The notes beneath the pieces were generated by a model, which saw nothing but the letters and a program-made list of their open reading frames with translations, was not told the origin of the DNA and did not search any database. DNA of 64,000 nt from Enchytraeus crypticus (taxonomy: Eukaryota > Annelida > Clitellata > Enchytraeida > Enchytraeidae), in NCBI GenBank assembly GCA_905160935.1, contig CAJHZI010000534.1, positions 407,501 through 471,500 on the forward strand, read 5' to 3'. Shown here in pieces: positions 1 to 8,819 of this stretch (positions within the stretch are counted from its first letter, which is position 1; each line of letters begins with the position of its first letter). The translations under genes were made by a program, and so were the position numbers.

Positions 1-195
1 GAACCGATTTTGAAAATATTTTCAGAATTATAAAGAAGAAGAAAAGTGTTAATCTTAAATCTAGTTTTTGTGACACTTCTGGTTTATTTTAGATAATAAA
101 AGACGATTTTACAAACATAGTTTGTTTTTGTTGAAATTTTAAAATGGTGTTTACTAATGGAGATAACGCACTCATAAAAAAAACTTGTACCTCTT

Positions 196-449
196 AAAGG
201 GTGATGGTGCACTTTGGTTGATTGACGAATTTCCAACAAAAAAATGGATGCTGGGAGGGCTAGATTGCTTATTAGAGAAATTCCGCCGAAAAGAAGAAAC
301 TAAATAACGTGGACGAGTTGAAGCCACGCCTGGTGGACGTTTAGCAAGACATGCAGCAATCTGTCATTGACAACGCAAAAGATGAGCAGCGCAAGCGTCT
401 TCGTGCTTGTATTCGTGCTAAAGGAGGACATTTTGAGCATACGCTTTGA
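196..449 (+). pseudogene. Internally deleted Tc1/mariner-like transposase remnant
   Basis: Two open fragments lie back to back. 196-307 reads DEFPTKKWMLGGLDCLL, like the N-terminal helix-turn-helix of mariner-like transposases (FP-K-W--L--LL motif). 309-449 reads VDELKPRLVDV, stop, then QQSVIDNAKDEQRKRLRAC and GGHFEHTL, the usual C-terminal end of such elements. The catalytic DDE core between them is absent, as in a MITE-type deletion derivative. Recognised from memory of the family. Confidence 0.6.
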
Positions 450-736
450 CAGTTGACAGTAGCTGTATTACACTGTTTGTTTCGTGTGTTTCATTGTTAG
501 TTCCACTGGATTTGTAAACATTCTGTAGCGATTGATTCACTTAAACTGAATATTTTCAGTCGCGCATATTTTCAAGCACTGCTTCAACGCAAAAATAATA
601 ATTAACAGAGTCACTTAATGTTGTTTTATAGCAAATGTTTTCCTGATTATACCTATGCAAGAAGTTAAAAAATCGGTTCACTAATACAGAAGTTATGAGC
701 GAGAGACTGCGCACATGTTCTTTTGACTCGCAGTGT

Positions 737-763
737 ATATATAAATATATATATATGTATATA

Positions 764-813
<50 letters not shown>

Positions 814-912
814 AAATTTATGTATGTATGTATGTATGTGTGTGTGTATGTATGTATGTATGTATGTATGTATGTGTGTGTGTATGTATGTATGTATGTA
901 TGTATGTATGTA
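737..912. repeat. (TA)n then (TGTA)n/(TG)n microsatellite
   Basis: Compound microsatellite ending one base before the AG-flanked CFAP70 exon. Apparent Tyr/Ile-rich and Met/Cys/Val-rich frames across it are artefacts. Confidence 0.95.
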
Positions 913-913
913 G

Positions 914-1063
914 TTGGGCGAGTATGTTGAGGCGGAACAAGCCCTATCTGAGGCGAATGTGCTGAACAACATGGACGCAGAGGTGTGGGCCTACCTGTGC
1001 TTAATTAGTCTCAGATGCTGCAGGAAAGATGAGGCAGAACAGGCCTACAAGTTTGCTAGGAAG
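914..1063 (+). CDS. CFAP70: CFAP70 penultimate exon
   Basis: 150 nt, 50 codons, phase 0 in and out. Acceptor is TATGTAG at 907-913, directly preceded by a TGTA microsatellite instead of a pyrimidine tract. Donor is GTAGGC. Encodes a TPR helix pair ([19 protein letters not shown]). Confidence 0.87.
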
Positions 1064-2710
1064 GTAGGCCTATAACACTGTAGCTTCCATATAATATTAA
1101 ATGATAACCATCTTTACTTTAAATTCAGTTTAACTAGGTTTGGGATACGAATAGACTTTCTCCACTCCTCTCTATGCCATGCCATACCACCCGTCAGGTC
1201 CCATATAGTCTCTTCTATTCGTTGCGTTAAATATTGTAGAAATTTTTGAAGCCACGGCGCTCACCAACCAAATGCCCTTTCTGACGTTGGTTTGGATCTT
1301 AGTTTTTCTCTCTTTAACATTAAATAGTTAATATATAATCAAACTATAAAGATAAATAAGCAGTTTTTAATGGTGTGATATGGTTAAGAAGGCTGTTTCA
1401 GAATTTCCGGTACGTTGGTGGTTCCACCGCACTTCTTTTAAATGGCAGATCTTCGGGTGAATTGAACTCTAGCGGGTTCAAATCCCAGCCGCGCTGGTCT
1501 GAGAGTACAATCTCGGACGTTCACTGGACTGGTTATACGACAAATGGAATAAATTTGCTAACGGTTTAAACATTTTGTATTAAAAGTGATAGATATCGAC
1601 ATAGTTGATCATTTCACTATAATGTGTGTTTACTTTACTTTATCCTTCTTCCCATGCTAAAATAATAAAAATGCTCATGTCTCACCTAGTCAAAGCTGAG
1701 AGTAGTCAACAGCTAAAGGATATCCTCTACGGTCCCTGAAAGATTATTCGTGTAGACGCTAGCTGTTATTTGCCAACAGCAAGTTGCCAGATAATGATTA
1801 TTCGTTTATTGGATTCACTGTAGCAACTGCGTCTGTCAAGTGTACTATTAAAAGAAAATAGTCCAGAGTACTCTCAACAACTTGCTGATGTCTTGTAATC
1901 GATTGGATTGATTTATAGACCTATTGTTTTCCCGATTTATTTATTACAATGCAATCTGCAGGACTAGTACCTACCTAACGAAAACTCTTGTTAGATTGAT
2001 TGATTAATTGATTAGAAATAGCATAACCTACAGATTCAGGCGTTATTTGATGAGATCTATTGATCTATTTATCGATTGATTGACTGGTAATTAACGGCTT
2101 AACCAGCAGTATCAGGAGCTATTTAATGAGAACTCTTGACTCATTAATTGATTGACTTATAGATTGACTGATTGGTAAAAGCTTAACTTGCAAAATCAGG
2201 CGATACTTGATGAAATCTATTGATCAATCGATTTATTGATTGATTGGTGACAGCATAACCTGCAGGATCAGGCGCTACTAGGTGATAATTATTGATCGAT
2301 GGATTGATTGAGTAATTTATTGGTAGGTGTTCTGGTTGGTTGGTTGATCGATTGATTTATTGATCCATCGATTGATTGATTTATTGATTGATTGGTGACA
2401 GCGTAACTTCCAGGATCAGACGCTACTAGATGAAAATTATTGATCGATTGATTAATTTATTGGTAGGTGTGCTGGTTGGATTGTTAGTCGATTGGTTGAT
2501 GATTGATTGATTGATTTATTGATTGATTGACTTATTGATTGATTGACTGAATGAGTGGTTGATTGATTGATTGGTTGATTTAATTGATTTATACAGCTAA
2601 ACCTGCAGGATCAGACGCTACTAGATGAGATTCGACAGCTACAGACAGACGTTGGGTTTGGTGACCCGAGCTTTGCTGTATCTCCCTCTGCCTCTGCCAG
2701 CTGCTGCTAA
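914..2710 (+). CDS. CFAP70: CFAP70, 3' end (last two exons)
   Basis: Partial gene; upstream exons lie left of the window. CFAP70 is a cilia- and flagella-associated axonemal protein with C-terminal TPR repeats. Seen: exon 914-1063 (50 codons, phase 0 at both ends) reads [14 protein letters not shown], then AEVWAYLCL and [11 protein letters not shown], the typical last TPR of the family. Exon 2597-2710 reads [16 protein letters not shown] and then VGFGDPSF, matching the conserved GFGNPSF-type end of vertebrate CFAP70. Here a 12-residue Ser/Ala-rich tail (SPSASASCC) follows before TAA at 2708-2710. Donor is AAG|GTAGGC at 1064. The acceptors are odd: the first is TGTA microsatellite running into TAG, and the second follows a long TTGA-rich tract with degenerate copies of the exon start. 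Identity comes from remembered family sequence and is confident; expression is not shown. Confidence 0.88.
1115..1310 (+). repeat. Dispersed repeat C copy
   Basis: Copy of a family of about 300 bp that recurs throughout the window. Its order is CATCATCTTCCC head, TTTAACTAGGGTCGGGAT, GCGCTCACCAACCGAATGCC, then GACACGTGCAG and CCGGACACAACACGG at the far end. This copy covers the front two thirds. Confidence 0.75.
1375..1640 (+). repeat. SINE family A copy
   Basis: Contains a pol III B-box-like GGTTCAAATCCC, then GAGAGTACAATCTCGGAC, GACTGGTTATACG and GTGATAGATATCGACATAG, ending in a TTTACTTTACTTT tail. The same order recurs at 5819, 15225 and 31560, showing a tRNA-derived retroposon. Confidence 0.75.
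2004..2445 (+). repeat. Degenerate tandem copies of the CFAP70 last-exon start
   Basis: Five copies begin (first codon after the acceptor-equivalent position) at 2022, 2098, 2182, 2254 and 2402. Each is open for 13 codons in the real exon's frame and stops at TGA (2061, 2137, 2221, 2293, 2441). Translations are [52 protein letters not shown] and [13 protein letters not shown], against [13 protein letters not shown] in the real exon. Four of five keep AG at the acceptor; copy 2 has GG. TTGA-rich tracts separate the units. Confidence 0.85.
2597..2710 (+). CDS. CFAP70: CFAP70 last exon
   Basis: 37 codons plus TAA. Acceptor is TTTATACAG at 2588-2596. Contains the family's C-terminal VGFGDPSF motif followed by a short Ser/Ala-rich tail. 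The upstream 580 bp carry degenerate copies of its first 13 codons. Confidence 0.87.
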   Translation, partial: LNLQDQTLLDEIRQLQTDVGFGDPSFAVSPSASASCC

Positions 2711-3525
2711 ATAGTCCTTCAAGAGACCAACTGTTTGATAGTCATTCAATGGCTTCTCGCTATTTTATAGATTAATGGATTAAAGTATGATATAAGTTAA
2801 GAGATTGATTGCTAATTTACTAGGATTGATTGATTGATTCATTCATTCATTCATTGAAATGAATTGTTTCATTTTATTTGTTCATTGAATTAAAATTGTT
2901 TAATGGATCTATTAATGGATTGATGGATTGATGGATGACAAGTCAGATACCAGGTTCAGATCACTCATAGACATGGCGAATATTCCATAGTCCAGCCAGT
3001 GATTCGGGTCTCCTCTCTCTCTCGAGCAATTCTCTGCGGTGAATCAAAACATACACACAGGCGTTTCAGCAATTCATCAATCAATCAATCGATTAACTAT
3101 ACAAATTTGTATTCACGTATTGTGTTCGACTAAATAAGAATATAAGAACCGTAAACTGCACGTGCAATAGACGCCTACGCACGGACTAAGAAAGACAAAA
3201 GGCAACCGCATCAGGACACATGGTACACTTGTGCCGGAATACTTATGCACACACATAAGATTCAGCAATTCAGCAATCAAACGATCAAATAAACTGTAAA
3301 AATATGTATTATGATGTTGTGTCCGGGGATTGCTGAAGAATAGACGAACCGGACACTGCATATGTAATAATAGGCTACCAAAGAACTAAGGAAGACGAAG
3401 GGAAACCACCTCAGCATATAATTCATGGACACTGAATGATAGTTACGAGCGAACACTTATAAGTATCACATATTAAGTATTGCATATATAACATACACAC
3501 ACGCATATAGATATATGTATATGTG

Positions 3526-3530
<5 letters not shown>
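2711..3530. other. CFAP70 3' flank
   Basis: GATT/ATTC tetranucleotide-rich sequence, then reverse-oriented pieces of repeats C and E (for example GTCCGGGGATTGCTGAAG at 3322). No gene was found; AATAAA at about 3288 is a possible but unsupported poly(A) signal. Confidence 0.5.

Positions 3531-3534
<4 letters not shown>

Positions 3535-3590
<56 letters not shown>
3535..3590. repeat. (TA)n microsatellite
   Basis: Long uninterrupted AT dinucleotide run. Confidence 0.95.
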
Positions 3591-3593
<3 letters not shown>

Positions 3594-3662
3594 CATACAT
3601 ATATGTATATATATTTGTATGAATATATATATTTATATATGTATATTATTTTAAAGGTAATT

Positions 3663-4640
3663 ATGATGAAATTAGAATGTATATAAGGAGTAATAATTTA
3701 TTTCTGTTCTGTAAAGATACTAATTTTAAAAATGTGGATGAATTATGGAGTTGCATTAGTGTGAATCTCAAGTTGATTAGAAATGATTTCATTAAATTAA
3801 AAGCTAAAAGTAAAGATAGATGTAAATGGATAACAAAAAAGGTTCAAAGCACGAGGAAAGCAAAGAAAGCAGCATGGAATTTATATAAAAACAGTAACAA
3901 TGATGAAAATTTATTCAGAAACTATCAAAATTTAAGAAATAAATCTGTAACTGAAAATAGGAGAGCCAAAGTTAATTTTGAAGAAAAATTAGCTAATAAT
4001 ATTAAAACTGATCCAAAAAGTTTCTTTGCCTATTCAAATACAAACAAAAAAGTGAACAAAAGAGTTGGCCCATTGAAAGGCAAAGATGGAATTATGATAG
4101 AAAATAATCAACACGTAGCTGATCTTTTAAATAATTATTTCACATCTGTTTTTGTAGAGGAAGATATGTTAAATATGCCTATACCAAATAAAATATTAAA
4201 GCTTAGTGATGATATGGCATTAAAGCATATTGAGATAGATAATAATATGATGCACAAACTAAGTTTATTACATGTATGTAAAAGCACGGGGGGGTCCTGA
4301 TGAAATTTATGGAAAATTGTTAGCAGAACTAAAAGAAGAGTTGGCTCCACTATTTGTACAGCTTTTCAGGGCTACTTTAGAAACAGGGTCTGTCCCTCAA
4401 GACTTGCAGGACTCACGAGATGCAAACGTAACCCCTTTACATAAAAAGGGAGTAGGAACAAGGCAGAGAATTACAGACCAATTAGTTTAACCAGTATTAT
4501 AGGGGAAATTTTTGAAAGTATAATTAGAGATAAAATTGTTTCTTTGTTTAGACAAACACAACCTAATGTACGAGTCAGGATGTTCTCGATCGGCTTGCAT
4601 TGCGTCATATATAAAAAGATATTCTCTCAAAATTACATCT
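3663..4640 (+). pseudogene. Broken non-LTR retrotransposon ORF2 fragment (CR1/Jockey-like)
   Basis: 3677-4290 is open and encodes the basic linker before a LINE reverse transcriptase: WNLYKNSNNDENLF, then KTDPKSFFAYSNTNKK and VADLLNNYFTSVF. A frameshift at the G run near 4290 leads to GPDEIYGKLLAELKEELAP and VTPLHKKG. A second shift near 4470 leads to NYRPISLTSIIGEIFESI, the start of the RT domain. The catalytic YADD region is missing. The element is 5'- and 3'-truncated and not functional. Confidence 0.8.
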
Positions 4641-4779
4641 TTTGTTTCAGGGTTTGTTAAACAAATTTACTCTAATGTAGTTCTAATGTCTGCAGAGATT
4701 CCCTACTGATGCCACTGCCGTCGCTTTTGTTTGATGAACTCCGCTGGTACCCTTCCTTGGACTGATTAATAATAATAAC

Positions 4780-6360
4780 AATAACAACTAGAGTGCTACA
4801 GTCATCAATGACAACATCGAGCACTATTGAGACAAAATCAAGCCGGCGAGCAAAAAAAGAAGGTCCAAAAACAGTGCAAATTCCAAAATTCAGAAATTCA
4901 GTCCAAAGTAAAGGAAGTTAAAGAAAAGGTGGTTTAGGCGCAGGTCGCTGCTCATGGACACTGGATGGAAAGGAGAGATGGAAAAGATAGGTCTTCAACT
5001 GCTTATGGAACTGCTCATAGGAAAGCAAAGGCTGATGTGATTCAAATGAAGATTTCCGAAGATTGGATGGAAGAGAATTCCAGATCTGAGGTGCAGCATG
5101 CTGGAAAGAACGATTAGATAGCTTAGAGCGTGAAGGTAAGCTAGATCTCACAAGAGTAATTAACTTGGAAGACCGAGTAACAGTAGGCTGCATCACTTTA
5201 ATCAAGTGAGACATGCAAGTTTGTCCAGGGATGATAATGGACTTATAGGTTAACGAAGCTGTTTTGTAAATGATACGCTCTTTAAGCTTAAGCCAGTGCA
5301 AAGATTTCAAAATAGGCGTAACATGTGAGTACTTGGAACTACAAGAAATTGCTCGCGCAAGAGAATTCTGAACAAACTGCAACCGATCAATCTCACAGCC
5401 AGGGATATTTAAAAACAGGGAATTGCAGTAGTCCAACTTCGATTACATAAGAGCAGCACCAATTGTAACAGCTGTCTCACGTAACAAATATGGACGTATT
5501 CGACGAAGATCTCGGATATGAAAGAAACATGCTTGTGAAGTTTTAGTTCTGTGTTCGTGGAAGGTTAGGTGTTTACCAAGGATAACACCGAGATTTCTCA
5601 CAGAAGAAACACCTAGATGATATTTTAACACCCGAAGATAACGAAAGAGTTTTCCCATTCAGCTTCAGAAGCTGTTGAGGTGTCCCGACCAACAAGAATT
5701 CAGTCTTAGATGGATTAAGTGCTAAGAAATTAACAGACATCCAAGAGAATATAGACTGAAAACTTTGTTGCAGGAGGGTCTCAGCATTAGAGTAGGAGTT
5801 TTGAATGTCTAAATAGCGTAGGGGTAACGTCATGAAATTTTAAATGACAAATCCTAAGGTGATTTGAATCCTCGTGGGTTCGAACCCCGGTCGCGCTGAT
5901 CTGAGAGTAAAATCTCGGACATTAACTGGACTGATTATACGGAAAATGGTCTAAATTGCCTAACGGATTAAACATGTGGTTTTAAAAGTGATAGATATCA
6001 ACATAGTTGATTATTCACTATAATGCGTGTTTTAGGGGTGAAACAAGTGTACATTTGAGTGTCATCAGTATATAGTTCATGATCAAGAGAATGAGAAGAG
6101 ATTAGAGTGCTTAAGGGTGTTGTATAGAGGTTGAAGAGAATAGGATCAAGAACGAAGCCTTGAGGCACACCGTACTTTAAGTGAGAAGGCGAAGAGATGT
6201 ACTCCATCACTTTCACACTAAAAGAACGATCAGTCAGATAGGCAGAAAACCAATCAAGAACAATTCCACGAAACAACAAACCAGGAAGAAAGACGTTCCA
6301 GAAGAATATTGTGATCAATGGTATCAAAAGCGGACGAAAGATCAAGCATACATGTACATA
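4780..6360 (-). pseudogene. Broken LINE copy 1 (RT to C-terminus and 3' tail)
   Basis: Read on the minus strand: LDLSSAFDTIDHNILLERL, YGVPQGFVLDPILFNLYTT, then LDHELYTDDTQMY (YTDD at the catalytic box), then LALNPSKTEFLLVGTPQQL, then MDYCNSLFLNIPGCEIDRLQ and HVTPILKSLHWLKLKERI. Several frameshifts split the frame, and a SINE A copy interrupts it at 5819-6031. The 3' tail (about 4780-4917) recurs alone elsewhere. Same family as 59616-61145. Resembles the L2/CR1/Daphne group of the Jockey superfamily. Confidence 0.85.
5819..6031 (+). repeat. SINE family A nested in LINE copy 1
   Basis: Carries GGTTCGAACCCCGG (B box) and the family's downstream blocks. It is flanked by TAGGGGT on both sides (about 5819 and 6031), a candidate target-site duplication. 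Confidence 0.75.
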
Positions 6361-6376
6361 AAGATAAGCATATACA

Positions 6377-6386
<10 letters not shown>

Positions 6387-6433
<47 letters not shown>

Positions 6434-6465
6434 GTATATATATATATTATATATTATAATATATA

Positions 6466-6532
<67 letters not shown>
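6387..6532. repeat. (TA)n/(TG)n compound microsatellite
   Basis: AT runs at 6387-6427 and 6475-6498, then a GT run to about 6531, at the 5' truncation edge of LINE copy 1. Confidence 0.95.
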
Positions 6533-6535
<3 letters not shown>

Positions 6536-6539
6536 ACAG

Positions 6540-7666
6540 TCTATGTATGTATAGGTGTAGTGCAGCCGATCCAAGCTGGTATTGGGGTACGCAGTGGTGG
6601 ATCCCTGTGTGGCGATTTGGAGTTTTGGAAAATCACCATCTATATTGCACAAAACGTTCACATTATCCAGTTCCATTCTGGTGAAATTTCACCAAAACGT
6701 AGCTGGATAATATGGATTGCCTATGTTCATGATTTTTTCTAGCATTTATGGACCATAGGTGTAAAAGAAGTTTTCTCTACTACTTCGTTGTTCTGGACTA
6801 TCTCAAATAGATGTATTTGGACTGCTTTTAGGTACAGTTAAACTGAAGTATTGTTTACATCCGGCCACGCTAATGTTTACGTTTGGAAATTTGTATTGAC
6901 TAGTTATTAAAATTATTAATTCACTAGATTTAATGTTGTCATTTTAAAATTTTTTATCATAAATTTTCTGATAAAAGCTGTTAGACGATTTAAAGTAATG
7001 ACTTGTGGTGTTGCGTGTTTACTTTTTACTTTACTGCATAAATAAATATCATACATTCACAGGACTGGTTATACGAAAAACGGACTAAATAGCCTAATAG
7101 CCGATCTTATAAACGAAAAGATAATCTCGCCGATATCAATCTCTACCATTTGACTTTATCCTCGAGATAACTACAAATCTGCTTCTTGTATCTTATTTTC
7201 TATTCTCAACTTTATCTTGAGCCTGTTATATCATATTTCAAGAATTCAAAACGTTTGCGCGGATTTCGCGCTCTCCTATTGGCTGGAGCCACCTGTGACG
7301 GTTGAAAGTCAGCCTCCTGGCGACGACTTTGTTTTAATCTAATGGTGACATTATCCGCCCGATCTCGACAAGATACAGTTCCGTCACATGTAGCTGAAGT
7401 CAGCTCAGATGCCGAGCGACATCTCGTTCATAGTATGCAAAAGCGACTTTCGGCGACGATAACCTTCTGATTGAAACTTCATAGGATTGCCAATAAGGGA
7501 TCATTTTAAACATGTGATATTAAAATTGATTGATATCAACTTAGTTGATAATTTCACTATATGGCGTGTTTAATTTCTAGCCTACATATTGCACAGTTTT
7601 ATATTGAAAAGTTGATGCATAAATGAAATTATCTTTTATGATGAGAGCATATCTGTTTCGTTAAAT

Positions 7667-7716
<50 letters not shown>

Positions 7717-8100
7717 TAGAGAGAGAGAGATGAATTTCTTGTTGGAAATTACTGAAATTAATTTGCATAACTAATTAAATTATATTTGGACTGGTTTTTT
7801 GGATTTTGCACCATTTTTGGACCTTCATTTTACTTGCCTGGATGGATATGTGTCAATATTGCTCGATGTTGTCAGGGACGACAGTAGACTCTAATTGTTA
7901 TATATGTTATGCAGAATTATTAAATTAAAACTGCTATGCCATTAATCTTTACAATTATACAACACAGCTATATATGGTGCTCGACAATACTTATGAAGTG
8001 CTATGTCCCAAAATTCCGAATACCCGTCTAGGGATGTGACAGGATATCAGAAAAATATAGTACTCAATTATAATTGGCTTTGCTTTCATAGTCCTCGATG
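6540..8100. other. Intergenic, SINE and LINE-tail fragments
   Basis: SINE A fragments at about 7058-7110 and 7485-7575 with some 375 bp of unrelated sequence between. AT/AGAG microsatellite at 7667-7730. A LINE 3'-tail copy at 7780-7905 (GACCTTCATTTTACTTGCC, then GCTCGATGTTGTCA). No coding region was recognised. Confidence 0.6.
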
Positions 8101-8104
8101 TCTT

Positions 8105-8185
8105 CTCTCTGTCTATCTCTCTCTCTCTCTCTTAGTGCAATGCCTACTGGCAGGTCCACAGTATATAACTCATCCACTCCTCTCT
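8105..8185 (+). repeat. Dispersed repeat D fragment
   Basis: (CT)n followed by TTAGTGCAATGCCTACTGGC and AGGTCCACAGTATATAAC. The family recurs at 13995, 14620, 38780 (-), 45290 (-), 49560 and 51535 (-). Confidence 0.75.
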
Positions 8186-8274
8186 TCCTGGAGTCATATT
8201 ATAGAATAATTAATGCTAATACATAATTGTATGTTTCTTTTGTTTTAATTCATTACTGCCTTTACACTGATTTT

Positions 8275-8281
8275 CTGATTG

Positions 8282-8312
<31 letters not shown>

Positions 8313-8450
8313 TTTTTTTTTTTAATGCCCTGGGCTGTAAAGGGCCCTGGGCTAAAAATAAGATAAAAGAGACTTTATTTAATTAAAAGTTTTTTTAAAA
8401 AGCGATTAAAATAATTCCTCTGCACTCTGGGAAGCCGCTTTAGCCAAAGT
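8275..8450 (+). repeat. Dispersed repeat F copy just upstream of COG2
   Basis: (ATT)n, then CTGTAAAGGGCCCTGGGC, AATAAGATA and GACTTTATTTAATTAAAA. A second copy is at 23640-23885. Confidence 0.7.
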
Positions 8451-8750
8451 GCCACTGAAGCAGACTGCATTGAATCGCTGGAGAGCAATAGACAGTCGCT
8501 GCCACAGAAAAGATTTTTCGCGCTTATCACCAGTAATGGCGCTGGTCCTCCTAATTATTATTATTATTATTATTACTATTATTATTTCTATTTTACCATT
8601 TCTTCCAATTTCTATTTTCCTTGTTATTTGCTGTACAATTTTATTATGCCTCCCTCTTCTTGATAGACCACTTAGTATTACTGTGATGTCTTTCTTGTTT
8701 ACAGTAAAAGTTAATACTCGTAACTAGCTTGTGGTCTATAAACAGTCAAT

Positions 8751-8819
8751 ATGCAAGAAACAGCTAAACTTCCTAGTGGTCCTCAAACTCTGTGTTTCAA
8801 TAAGGAAGACTTCATGAAG
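8751..8819 (+). CDS. COG2: COG2 exon 1
   Basis: 23 codons, from ATG to GT at 8820. Reads LPSGPQTLCFNKEDFMK, like the vertebrate N-terminus (GPDTLCFDKDEFMK). In-frame TAA at 8739. Its last 25 nt and the following intron start recur in degenerate form at 9103-9150. Confidence 0.93.

Larger units (their letters stand above)
1..913 (+). other. Intron or upstream part of CFAP70, no exon seen
   Basis: Besides the transposase remnant, it holds an AT repeat (about 737-810) and TGTA repeats (818-912) running into the splice acceptor at 913. No open frame with coding character was found. Confidence 0.6.

Noticed and set aside
556-972. Open frames rich in Tyr/Ile/His or Met/Cys/Val over TA and TGTA runs (also at 6181-6742, 37611-37973, 41629-41923, 42806-43351, 58534-58719)
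   Set aside because: They are translations of microsatellites with no conserved residues.
1470-1485. tRNA genes suggested by GGTTCAAATCC boxes (also 5878, 15297, 16490, 36395, 56669)
   Set aside because: No cloverleaf or acceptor stem; the boxes sit in dispersed repeats of constant structure, so they are SINE promoters.
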